Shown in pieces: positions 24,255 through 33,006 of a stretch of DNA of 64,000 nt. How positions within the stretch are numbered: position 1 is the stretch's first letter; each line of letters starts with the position of its first letter. The position numbers and the translations under genes were made by a program. The stretch is from Streptomyces canus 299MFChir4.1 (lineage in GTDB: Bacteria; Actinomycetota; Actinomycetes; Streptomycetales; Streptomycetaceae): contig NZ_KB911596.1 in NCBI RefSeq assembly GCF_000383615.1, positions 62,001-126,000 on the forward strand, written 5' to 3'. Under the pieces are notes generated by a model that saw only the letters and a list, made by a program, of their open reading frames with translations, was not told the origin of the DNA and did not search any database.

Positions 24255-26045
24255 TCACCGCATCCGGGTGGCCCACTCCTGCACCTTGGCGATCCGCTGC
24301 CGCAACTGCCCGGCCGTGGCCTCGGCGCTCGGCGGCCCGCCGCACACCCGGCGCAGCTCGGTGTGGATCACGCCGTGCGGCTTGCCGCTCTGATGGACGT
24401 ACGCGCTGACCATGGTGTTGAGCTGCTTGCGCAGCTCCATCATCTCCTTGTGCGAGACGACGGGCCGCCGTTCGGCGGGCAGCTCCAGCAGGTCCGCCTC
24501 GCTGTCCGGCTTCTTGCGGCTGTGCGCGATCTGCCGGGCCTGCCGCTTCTGGAGCAGGAGCTGCACCTGGTCCGGCTCCAGCAGGCCCGGAATCCCGAGG
24601 TAGTCCTGCTCCTCCTCGCTCCCCGGGTGGGCCTGCATGCCGAATTCAGCACCGTCGTAGAGCACGCGGTCGAAGACGGCCTCGGACTCCAGCGCCTCGA
24701 AGGCGAACTGCTCCTGCTCGCCGGTGTCCTCGTCCTCCTCCTTGTTCGCCTCCTCCATCTCCTTCTCGGACTCGGCGTACGGGTCCTCCTCGCCCTCCTT
24801 CTTCGGCTTGTCGAGGGCGTGGTCCCGTTCCACCTCCATCTCGTTGGCGAAGGTGAGGAGGTCCGGCACGGTCGGCAGGAACACGGAGGCGGTCTCACCG
24901 CGCCGCCGGGACCGTACGAAACGGCCGACGGCCTGGGCGAAGAAGAGGGGCGTGGAGATGGTGGTGGCGTACACCCCGACCGCCAGCCGGGGGACGTCGA
25001 CGCCCTCCGAGACCATGCGCACGGCGACCATCCACCGGTCGTTGCTCTCGCTGAAGTCGTCGATCCTCTTGGAGGCCCCGGCGTCGTCGGACAGGACGAG
25101 GGTCGCCTTGCTGCCGGTGATCTCGCGGATCAGCTTGGCGTAGGCGCGCGCGGAGTCCTGATCGGAGGCGATGACGAGGGCGCCGGCGTCCGGGATCGCC
25201 TTCCTGACCTCGGTGAGCCGCTGGTCGGCGGCGCGCAGCACGCTCGGCATCCATTCACCGCGCGGGTCGAGCGCCGTACGCCACGCCTGGCTGATCGCGT
25301 CCTTGGTCATCGGCTCGCCGAGCCGGGCGGCGATCTCGTCGCCCGCCTTCGTCCGCCAGCGCATCTGCCCGCTGTAGGACAGGAAGATGACGGGCCGCAC
25401 CACATGGTCGGCCAGCGCGTTCCCGTACCCGTAGGTGTAGTCGGCGGCGGACCTGCGAATCCCGTCGTTGCCCTCCTCGTACGTCACGAAGGGGATCGGG
25501 TTGGTGTCGGACCGGAAGGGCGTACCGGTGAGCGCGAGCCGGCGGGTGGCCGGCTCGAAGGCCTCCAGGCACGCCTCGCCCCAGGACTTGGAGTCACCGG
25601 CGTGGTGGATCTCGTCGAGGATCACGAGGGTCTTGCGCTGCTCGACCCGGTTGCGGTGGAGCATCGGCCGTACGCCCACACCCGCGTAGGTGACGGCGAC
25701 TCCGTGGTAGTCCTTGCCGAGCGGCCCTGCGCTGTACTCCGGATCCAGCTTGATCCCTATCCGCGCCGCCGCCTCGGCCCACTGCTTCTTCAGATGCTCG
25801 GTCGGCGCGACGACCGTCACCTGCTGCACGACATGGTGGTGCAGCAGCCAGGAGGCGAGGGTGAGGGCGAAGGTCGTCTTGCCCGCGCCCGGGGTCGCGA
25901 CGGCCAGGAAGTCGCGCGGCTGCTCCTGGACGTACTTCTCCATCGCCCCTTGCTGCCACGCGCGCAGCTTGTTGGCGGTACCCCAGGGGGCCCGGCCGGG
26001 AAAGGCGGGGGAAAGGTGATGGGAGGAGGCGGCGGTGGTAGTCAC
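24255..26045 (-). CDS. DEAD/DEAH-box superfamily 2 helicase
   Basis: 596 residues from GTG at 26045. Walker A is ATPGAGKTT (K56) and motif II is DEIH (144-147). LALTGTPFRSDTNPIPF is motif III, and VRMVSEGVDVPRLAVG with FAQAVGRFVRSRRRGE represents motifs V and VI. The region about 410-460 is a strongly acidic Glu/Lys insert. The architecture matches the type I restriction/phage-like helicases common in actinomycetes. No methylase or nuclease gene is adjacent, so a DNA repair or RNA role is equally possible. It stands alone as a single gene. Confidence 0.88.
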   Translation of the reverse strand: MTTTAASSHHLSPAFPGRAPWGTANKLRAWQQGAMEKYVQEQPRDFLAVATPGAGKTTFALTLASWLLHHHVVQQVTVVAPTEHLKKQWAEAAARIGIKLDPEYSAGPLGKDYHGVAVTYAGVGVRPMLHRNRVEQRKTLVILDEIHHAGDSKSWGEACLEAFEPATRRLALTGTPFRSDTNPIPFVTYEEGNDGIRRSAADYTYGYGNALADHVVRPVIFLSYSGQMRWRTKAGDEIAARLGEPMTKDAISQAWRTALDPRGEWMPSVLRAADQRLTEVRKAIPDAGALVIASDQDSARAYAKLIREITGSKATLVLSDDAGASKRIDDFSESNDRWMVAVRMVSEGVDVPRLAVGVYATTISTPLFFAQAVGRFVRSRRRGETASVFLPTVPDLLTFANEMEVERDHALDKPKKEGEEDPYAESEKEMEEANKEEDEDTGEQEQFAFEALESEAVFDRVLYDGAEFGMQAHPGSEEEQDYLGIPGLLEPDQVQLLLQKRQARQIAHSRKKPDSEADLLELPAERRPVVSHKEMMELRKQLNTMVSAYVHQSGKPHGVIHTELRRVCGGPPSAEATAGQLRQRIAKVQEWATRMR

Positions 26046-26286
26046 GGTCTCCGTCGGGGTCGAATGGGAGGTGCCGCGCGGAGCGCGTCGAGCAGGGTGG
26101 TGGCGGGCGACGGGCGGGCGGCTCGGCGGTGTCTTCGGCGGTTGATTCGGCTGTGTATGACGACCGGGTCACCTTACCGGCGGGCCGATGGTGTCAACGC
26201 GCGGACGGGGCCGCGGCGGACGTGGGTGGGACCGAGGTCACAGTCAGCGGGCGAAGCGCGGCAGGTGGGCCGCGATCTTGAGCCGT

Positions 26287-27756
26287 TCATATACAGGAAG
26301 AGCCAGTTCTGGCATGCAGCCGGGTCGTCACCCACGCCCCCAACAGCGCCACTCCCGCCATCGGCAGGAACACCGCCGCGAAGGCCACGGGATGCTGCGA
26401 GCCGGACGCCTCGCTCACCGTATGACTCACCGTTCCGCCGCCCAGCGCCGCGAACGCCGCGCCTCCCCCCGCCAGCAGCACCGCGTTCGACAGGCCGTCG
26501 GAGATCTGGAGGGCGGCGGAGTTGGTGCCGGCCTCCTCCGGGGCGGACAGCTGGAGCAGGAGCACGCTGGAGGAGGAGATCACCAGCCCCATCCCGAAGC
26601 AGCCGAAGCCCCAGGCGACGGCGACGGTCCAGACGGGCACGGAGTCGATCAGCACACTCGGCGCGGCGGCGATCGCGGCCGCGACCAGCACCATGCCGCC
26701 GGTCATCAGCCGTTCCCGGTACGGCTCCGCCCGCGCCCGCGACTGCACCCACGACCCCAGCGCCCACGTGCCCCCGCCCGCCGCGAGCGAGAACCCGGCC
26801 AGCGTCGGCGACAGCCCCCGCTGGGTGACCAGCATCAACGGCACGAAGGACTCGGCGGCCACGAAGGACCCCGCCGCGACCCCGCGCAACAGCACGACGG
26901 AGGGCAGCCCCCGCGCCGCCCGGTAGGTCCCGCGCGGGAGCAGCCCGAGCACGGCCGGCACGAGCAGCGCCACGCCCGCGAGTCCGGGGAGCAGGGAGAG
27001 GGGGCGCAGGTCCTGGGCGGCGTACTGGAGGAGCCCGGCGCCGAGGGAGATCCCGAGGGCGAGCCGGATGCGGCGCCGGTCGAAGGAGGCACGCCCGGCG
27101 ATGGCATGGACCGGCCCTCCGGCCCGCCGCCGTATCTGCGGAAGCGCGAGCACCAGCGGGAAGACCACGAGTACCGGAATCCCGACGAACACCCACCGCC
27201 ACCCGAGGTGTTCGGTGACCGCCCCGGCCGCGAGCGGCCCCACGATCGACGGCACAACCCACCCGGCCGCGAACGCGGCCATGATGGCGGGCCGCAGCCG
27301 CTCCGGATAGGCCCGCCCGACGACGACGTACAGCGCCACGATGACCAGCCCGCCGCCGAACCCCTGCACGGCCCGCCCGAGAATGAACAGCCACATCGCG
27401 CCGGCCGTCCCCGACAGCAACAGCCCGGCGCCGAAGCCGGCGATCCCGGCGGTCAGCGCCCCGAGCGGCCCCCGCCGATCCGCCCACTGCCCGGCCAGCA
27501 CCATCCCGAACAGGCTGGTGGTGAAGTACCCGGAGAACGCGAACGCGTAGAGCGCGACCCCGTCCAACTCCCGCGCCGCGACCGGCATCGCGGTCCCCAC
27601 GGCGGTCGCCTCGAACGCGATCAGCAGCACGACGGACACGATGCCGATGCTCAGCGCCCGGTACGAACGCCCCAGCACCCCCTCCTCCACCTCGCCGACG
27701 GACGGGACCTCAGGGTCATCGGTGACACCGGTGTCACGCGGTTCCAGGACAGCCAT
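26287..27756 (-). CDS. MFS exporter, EmrB/QacA-like
   Basis: 489 residues from ATG at 27756. About 12-14 hydrophobic helices are present, with the MFS motif A analogue GQWADRRGPLGALTAG and motif C-like GWVVPSIVGPLAAG. The start of helix 1 (SIGIVSVVLLIAFEATAVGTAMPV) matches drug:proton antiporters. It is expected to export a toxic or signalling small molecule across the cytoplasmic membrane. The substrate is unknown. A 20-bp perfect palindrome lies 64 bases upstream of the start codon, suggesting a dedicated repressor whose gene is not adjacent. Confidence 0.85.
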   Translation of the reverse strand: MAVLEPRDTGVTDDPEVPSVGEVEEGVLGRSYRALSIGIVSVVLLIAFEATAVGTAMPVAARELDGVALYAFAFSGYFTTSLFGMVLAGQWADRRGPLGALTAGIAGFGAGLLLSGTAGAMWLFILGRAVQGFGGGLVIVALYVVVGRAYPERLRPAIMAAFAAGWVVPSIVGPLAAGAVTEHLGWRWVFVGIPVLVVFPLVLALPQIRRRAGGPVHAIAGRASFDRRRIRLALGISLGAGLLQYAAQDLRPLSLLPGLAGVALLVPAVLGLLPRGTYRAARGLPSVVLLRGVAAGSFVAAESFVPLMLVTQRGLSPTLAGFSLAAGGGTWALGSWVQSRARAEPYRERLMTGGMVLVAAAIAAAPSVLIDSVPVWTVAVAWGFGCFGMGLVISSSSVLLLQLSAPEEAGTNSAALQISDGLSNAVLLAGGGAAFAALGGGTVSHTVSEASGSQHPVAFAAVFLPMAGVALLGAWVTTRLHARTGSSCI

Positions 27757-27819
27757 GCCCGCCAGAGTAAGGGCCACAGCCTTTGTTTACCCCTGTCGAA
27801 AGCAGGCCTCGCCCTGAGA

Positions 27820-27884
27820 CCTTGGTCGTACGACCAAGGCCGATCCCCGCCGGCCCCCACCGATCCCGTCCCGTTCATGAACGG
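27820..27884. promoter_or_regulatory. Two perfect palindromes upstream of the MFS gene
   Basis: CCTTGGTCGTACGACCAAGG at 27820-27839 is a perfect 20-bp palindrome, and CCGTTCATGAACGG at 27871-27884 is a perfect 14-bp one. Both lie between the MFS start and tRNA-Cys. Their perfect symmetry without a loop argues for protein binding rather than termination. Confidence 0.6.
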
Positions 27885-27967
27885 CGTATGGCAGTCCCGT
27901 TGCAGCCCCCACGACTCCCTTGAACCACCCCCCACAGCCCCCTACGGTCAAGTCACCGGGTTACCCC

Positions 27968-28039
27968 GGCCGTGTGCCCGAGTGGTTCAGGGACTCGCCT
28001 GCAAAGCGAGTTACGCGGGTTCGATTCCCGCCACGGCCT
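27968..28039 (+). tRNA. tRNA-Cys (anticodon GCA)
   Basis: A 72-base cloverleaf: acceptor GGCCGTG pairs with CACGGCC, D-arm CCC/GGG, anticodon stem CTCGC/GCGAG with loop CTGCAAA giving GCA, variable TTAC and T-arm GCGGG-TTCGATT-CCCGC. The discriminator is T and the CCA end is not encoded. Two small amino-acid-biosynthesis-independent hairpins flank it. Integrative elements often target tRNA 3' ends, but no att-like duplication of this end was noticed elsewhere in the window. Confidence 0.95.
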
Positions 28040-28052
28040 CTGTTGTGGACAA

Positions 28053-28082
28053 GGGGCGGCATCTCCTTCGAGGTGCCGCCCC
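28053..28082 (+). terminator. Strong hairpin terminator of tRNA-Cys
   Basis: GGGGCGGCA (28053-28061) pairs with TGCCGCCCC (28074-28082), extended inside by CTC/GAG around a CTTC loop. It begins 13 bases after the tRNA and is well placed to end its transcript. Confidence 0.8.
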
Positions 28083-28147
28083 TTCCCCTGTGCGGCGGCG
28101 CCCTACGCTTGCGGCGGTAGTGGTCGTGAGTGAGGAGGCGGGTGGGC

Positions 28148-28759
<612 letters not shown>

Positions 28760-30003
28760 TGCCAGTCCGCGTCCGTCGTCGTGCCCGTGGGGTCGATGGT
28801 GGACAGGGCACGGATCATCGTCTTGGCGACCTGGACGTACAGCGTGTTGGTCAGCTCGTGGGCGAGGGACTCGTCTATCCGGCGCTCCCGGTGCAGCAGC
28901 CAGAGGGTGAAGGCGAGGGTGGAGATGTCGGTGTTCAGGGGGTGGAGCGTGCCTTCGCGTTCGCTCCAGTTCAGGACCCCGCCCGTCTCACCGTCGACGA
29001 CCAGGGTGTTGTCCTCGATCAGATGGCCGAGGACGATCAGGTGGCCGGCGCGCGGCGGGAGGGCGGTCAGATGGTCGGCCCGGTGCTCCGCGAGGGTCGG
29101 GAGCGGGGCGTCCGGGTCGGTGTGGAAGAGGACGCCGTCCTCGGGCAGGCCCGTCTCCGCCAGGAAGCGGCGGGTCGGGGCGTGCGTGAGCGTGGACGGG
29201 AAGTCGATGTCCTCGAAGCGGACGACATGGCTGCGGCCGAACTCCTGGTCCAGCAGGCGCGGCGGGAGGTCCAGGGCGAGGCCGGAGTCCGTGCCGGGAC
29301 CCGCCACCAGGGTCAGGGGGCGGATCAGGGCAGCGATCTTCCAGAACGTCGGGACATCGCCTCCCGTGCCCTCCTCGAACACCGTCAGCAGCTGGCGCGT
29401 CGCGTCCTCCACGGCGGTCGGACCGAAGCGGCCGGCGTACGCGGCGAACTGGCCGCGCACCTCCGTCAGTTCGTCCGTGGCCGTCGCGAAGCGGACCAGA
29501 GTGGGCAGGGACGGGGCCAGGGGGGTGCGGTCCATCAGGTCGGGGCGGGCGGGGAAGAACGCCGTCGTCGAGACCTCGCCGGTGACCCCGTCGAGCAGGA
29601 CCGACTCCCGCTCCCTGCCGTGCAGGTCCGTGAGTCCGCCTATCACCAGCTGGTCGCGCAGCTCCTCGCTGAGCAGGCCGGCCGGGTCGCCGGTGGCGTC
29701 CGCCACCGTCCGCAGGCCCTGACTGCGCAGCTCCTCGAAGGTGAACAGGTCGCTGTCGACGGGCAGTCCGGGGCCGCTGAGCCAGCGGCGGGTCGACACA
29801 TGCGAGATGTAGGGCTGCAGTTCGTCCTCGGTCAGTCTGATCGCCGCTACGGCGGCATCGGTCGTGCTCATGGCTCCCCCGTGTGCTTCGTACGCAGTCC
29901 CCTGGCCGGGCACGGCACGGCGAACCCATCGGGCCTGCGCTCGTCCCCCACTGCTCGAAACACTACGCGCCACCACTGACAACGCCCCCGTACCAAGGAG
30001 ACG

Positions 30004-30534
30004 TCAGGACACCCTCGCGCGTTCCCGCCCCGAGAGAATCGCCTCCACCGTCTGCACGGGGGTCTGCGCGGAGGTGTCCAGCCACAGCCCGATCGGCGGG
30101 GTCGACTCCCGCAGCGCCTCGGCCAGCGCGGCGACCGTCCAGGCCGGCCCGTAACCCGTCTTCGTCCGGCCCGTCTCCCGGGCGGCCACCGTCCCGGCGT
30201 CCGGTGCCAGGACCACGACGTACAGCGGCCGGGTCCGGACCAGTCCGACGTACGCCGTCAGGTCCTCACCCAGGACGACGTCCTGCACGACCGCCGTGAA
30301 CCCGGCCTCGGCGTACGCGTCCGCCGCCGCGGCCGACAGCCGGTACCGCAGCCGGAGTTGAGCGACGGCCTCTCCGGTGGCGCCGGGTCCGTACTCCTCG
30401 CGCCCCGACACGATCATCCGCCGGAACACGTCCCCGCGGACATGCGCCGCCCGCGGCAACCGTTCCGCGAGCGCCTGCGCGACCGTCGACTTCCCGGCCG
30501 CCATCACACCGGTGACCAGGACGACCCCGCGCAT
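30004..30534 (-). CDS. P-loop kinase, chloramphenicol-phosphotransferase / gluconate-kinase-like
   Basis: 176 residues from ATG at 30534 with GGGGAG upstream. Walker A GVMAAGKST (about residues 9-17) begins the protein, followed by a HVRGDVFRRMI acceptor-binding motif, DVVLGEDL and a lid with ARETGRTKTGYG. The pattern fits small-molecule kinases that use ATP to modify sugars, nucleosides or antibiotics. The actual substrate is unknown. It stands 35 bases upstream of the 42-residue membrane gene on the same strand's far side and is not obviously in its operon. Confidence 0.8.
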   Translation of the reverse strand: MRGVVLVTGVMAAGKSTVAQALAERLPRAAHVRGDVFRRMIVSGREEYGPGATGEAVAQLRLRYRLSAAAADAYAEAGFTAVVQDVVLGEDLTAYVGLVRTRPLYVVVLAPDAGTVAARETGRTKTGYGPAWTVAALAEALRESTPPIGLWLDTSAQTPVQTVEAILSGRERARVS

Positions 30535-30568
30535 CACGGGTACTCCCCGACGGTCGGCGGCACCTCGC

Positions 30569-30697
30569 TCACGCGAAGTACACGCCGCCCACCACGACCA
30601 CGATCGCCGCCACCACGAACAGCAGGATCCACAGCGCCAACTTGCCGAGACCGGGCGGCGGTTCGTACTCGCGGGGCTCCTGCCCCGGCGTGGTCAC
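30569..30697 (-). CDS. 42-residue single-span membrane protein coupled to the molybdenum hydroxylase operon
   Basis: Starts with GTG at 30697, overlapping the stop of the large subunit as GTGA. The head is polar and proline-rich (TTPGQEPREYEPPPG), then one hydrophobic helix (LALWILLFVVAAIVVVVGGV) to the end. The four-base overlap continues the unbroken chain of overlaps in this operon and suggests co-translation. It could help dock the soluble enzyme at the membrane, which is inference only. Confidence 0.65.
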   Translation of the reverse strand: MTTPGQEPREYEPPPGLGKLALWILLFVVAAIVVVVGGVYFA

Positions 30698-33006
30698 CGG
30701 TCCGTCACCACCGCGGCCTGCGGGCGGATCGGGAGCCGGTTCACCGGACGGCCCGTGGCCGCGCGCACGGCGGATGCGACGGCCGCCGGTGACGTGACCA
30801 CCGGTACCGCGCTGGCCGCCTTCGCGCCGAACGGGGCGACCACGTCCCGCTCCTCGACGAGCTTGACGATCCGGATCTCCGGCGCGTCCAGGGCCGTCGG
30901 CAGGGCGTACCCCGTCAGGTCCGGGTGGCGGATCAGCCCGCGCGCGCTGCGCAGGTTCTCCGTCAGCGCTATCCCGACGCCCTGGGTGACGCCCGCTTCG
31001 ATACGGGCCTCCAGCTGGGCCGGGTTGAGGATCCGGCCCACGTCCTGGGCGAGCGCCAGCTCGACCACGCGCACCGAGCCGAGTTCGATGTCGACGTCGA
31101 CCACCGCGCGGATCGCGCAGAACGCCATGCCGACGAAGGCGTCGCCCTGGCCGATCTCGTTGAGGGGCTCGGTCGGGTGCGGGCGGCACTGGGCGGTGGC
31201 CCACAGTTCCTTGCCGTCCATGGCCTCGGTGACGGTCGTCGACAGGACGCCGTCGTACGAGGTGATCTTGCCGTCGGTGATCTGGAGCAGTTCGGTGGAC
31301 ATGCCGAACTTGTGCGCCAGGGGCTGAAGGAGCTGGGTGCGGACCATCTTGGCCGCGCGTTCCACGGCGCCGCCCGAGACCCAGGTGTGGCGGCCGCGGC
31401 AGCCCGGGCCTGCGGGGGGCTGGTCGGTGTCGACGGGCGCCACGTGGACCTCGTCGATGCCGAGCGTCTCCTGGACGATCTGGCGGGCCAGCGTGGTGAA
31501 GCCCTGGCCGGTCTCGACGGCCGCGCAGAGCACCGTCGCCACGCCGTCCTGGACGCGTACGGTCGCCGTGGAGACCTCGTCCGCGCCCTCGGCGCCGAGC
31601 ATGTGCACCATGCCGAGGCCGTAGCCGACGCCCCGGCGGATCGCGCCCGGTTCGCCCGCGCCCTCGGGGCCGCCGGGCAGCAGCCACTCGTCCTCGGGGG
31701 TGTCCTTGGGCAGCTCGGGCAGCGGGAAGTCCCGTACGGCCTGGAGCAGTTCGGCGACCGGGGCCGGGCAGGTCACGGTCTGGCCGGTCGGGAGTACGTC
31801 CCCGGTGGCGAGGGCGTTGCGCAGGCGCAGTTCCGCCGGGTCGACGCCCAGCTTCTTGGCCAGCTTGTCCATCTGCGCCTCGTAGGCGGCGCACACCTGC
31901 ATCGCGCCCTCGCCGCGGACGTGGCCGGAGGGCGGGTTGTTGGTGCGGACGGCCCAGCCCTCGATGAAGGCGTTCGGGACGACGTAGGGCCCGCAGGCGA
32001 AGCCCACGGCGGCGGCCAGGGCCTCCGAGGAGGTGTCGGCGTAGGCGCCCGCGTCGAGCAGGATCTGCGCCTCGACCTTCACCAGTTTGCCGTCGGCGTC
32101 GGCGTGGTGGCGGTATCTCAGCAGCGTGGGATGCCGGTGGACGTGGCCGAGGAAGGACTCCTCGCGCGTGGCCGTCAGTTTGACCGGGCAGCCGGTCTTG
32201 AGCGCGAGCAGGCCGAGCGGGAGCTGGAAGCCCTGGTCCTCGCGGTCGGCGGTGGCGCCGGGGACGCCGGTGACGACGACCTTGACGCGCTCGGGCTCCA
32301 GGCCGTAGCAGGCGGCGGCCGTGTCCCGGTCGCCGTGCGGGTCGGTGGAGGCGAGGTAGAGCTCGACGCCGCCGTCGGGGCGGGGCACGGCGAGTCCTGC
32401 CTCGGCGCCGATGGGGGCGGGGTCCTGGCGGCCGATGCGGTACTGGCCCTCGACGACGATCTCGCCGGTCGCGGAGGGGTCGCCGTGCTGGAGCGGGATG
32501 TGCCGGACCAGGTTGCCGTCGGGGTGCAGCGGCTCCGCCTCGAAGGCCTGTTCCGGGTCGGTGACCGGGTCGAGCACCTCGTACTCGACGATGACGGCGG
32601 CGGCGGCCATGCGCGCGGTGTCGGGGTGGTCGGCGGCGACGGCCGCGATGGGCTCGCCGTGGTGGCGGACGACCTCGGAGGCGAAGACCGGGCGGTCGGC
32701 ACGGCCGCGGCCGTGAACCGGGCTGCCGGGCACGTCCTCGTGGGTGACGACCGCGCGGACTCCGGGCATCTCACGCGCGTGGGAGGTGTCGATGGACACG
32801 ATGCGCGCGTGCGCGTGCGGGGAGCGCAGGACGGCCGCCCACAGCAGGCCCTCGGCCCACAGGTCGGCCGCGTAGGGGAAGGTGCCCTCGGTCTTCGCGC
32901 GCGCGTCCGCGGCCGGCAGGGAGACGCCGATGCCGTGCGGAATCGGCTCGGGGGCGGGTGCTGCTGCCTCCGCGGCGGTGGTCGCGGTGGCGGCTTCGTT
33001 GCTCAC
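30694..33006 (-). CDS. Molybdopterin-binding large subunit, xanthine dehydrogenase-like
   Basis: 770 residues from GTG at 33006. After a 25-residue Ala-rich head come the xanthine oxidase family domains: GVSLPAADARAKTEGTFPYAAD (substrate-entry domain), RIGRQDPAPIGAEAGLAVP, and Mo-cofactor segments including VRGEGAMQVCAAYEAQMDKLA and AAVETGQGFTTLARQIVQETLG. Near the C-terminus the sequence PFGAKAASAVP (about 725-735) replaces the usual GAKGVGEP, so the catalytic base glutamate is Ala733. It should form a complex with the Fe-S and FAD subunits upstream. Substrate and activity are uncertain because of that change. Confidence 0.85.
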   Translation of the reverse strand: MSNEAATATTAAEAAAPAPEPIPHGIGVSLPAADARAKTEGTFPYAADLWAEGLLWAAVLRSPHAHARIVSIDTSHAREMPGVRAVVTHEDVPGSPVHGRGRADRPVFASEVVRHHGEPIAAVAADHPDTARMAAAAVIVEYEVLDPVTDPEQAFEAEPLHPDGNLVRHIPLQHGDPSATGEIVVEGQYRIGRQDPAPIGAEAGLAVPRPDGGVELYLASTDPHGDRDTAAACYGLEPERVKVVVTGVPGATADREDQGFQLPLGLLALKTGCPVKLTATREESFLGHVHRHPTLLRYRHHADADGKLVKVEAQILLDAGAYADTSSEALAAAVGFACGPYVVPNAFIEGWAVRTNNPPSGHVRGEGAMQVCAAYEAQMDKLAKKLGVDPAELRLRNALATGDVLPTGQTVTCPAPVAELLQAVRDFPLPELPKDTPEDEWLLPGGPEGAGEPGAIRRGVGYGLGMVHMLGAEGADEVSTATVRVQDGVATVLCAAVETGQGFTTLARQIVQETLGIDEVHVAPVDTDQPPAGPGCRGRHTWVSGGAVERAAKMVRTQLLQPLAHKFGMSTELLQITDGKITSYDGVLSTTVTEAMDGKELWATAQCRPHPTEPLNEIGQGDAFVGMAFCAIRAVVDVDIELGSVRVVELALAQDVGRILNPAQLEARIEAGVTQGVGIALTENLRSARGLIRHPDLTGYALPTALDAPEIRIVKLVEERDVVAPFGAKAASAVPVVTSPAAVASAVRAATGRPVNRLPIRPQAAVVTDR

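Noticed and set aside
27968..28039. tRNA-Cys as the AICE insertion site
   Set aside because: The element lies about 29 kb away and no copy of the tRNA 3' end was noticed near it.
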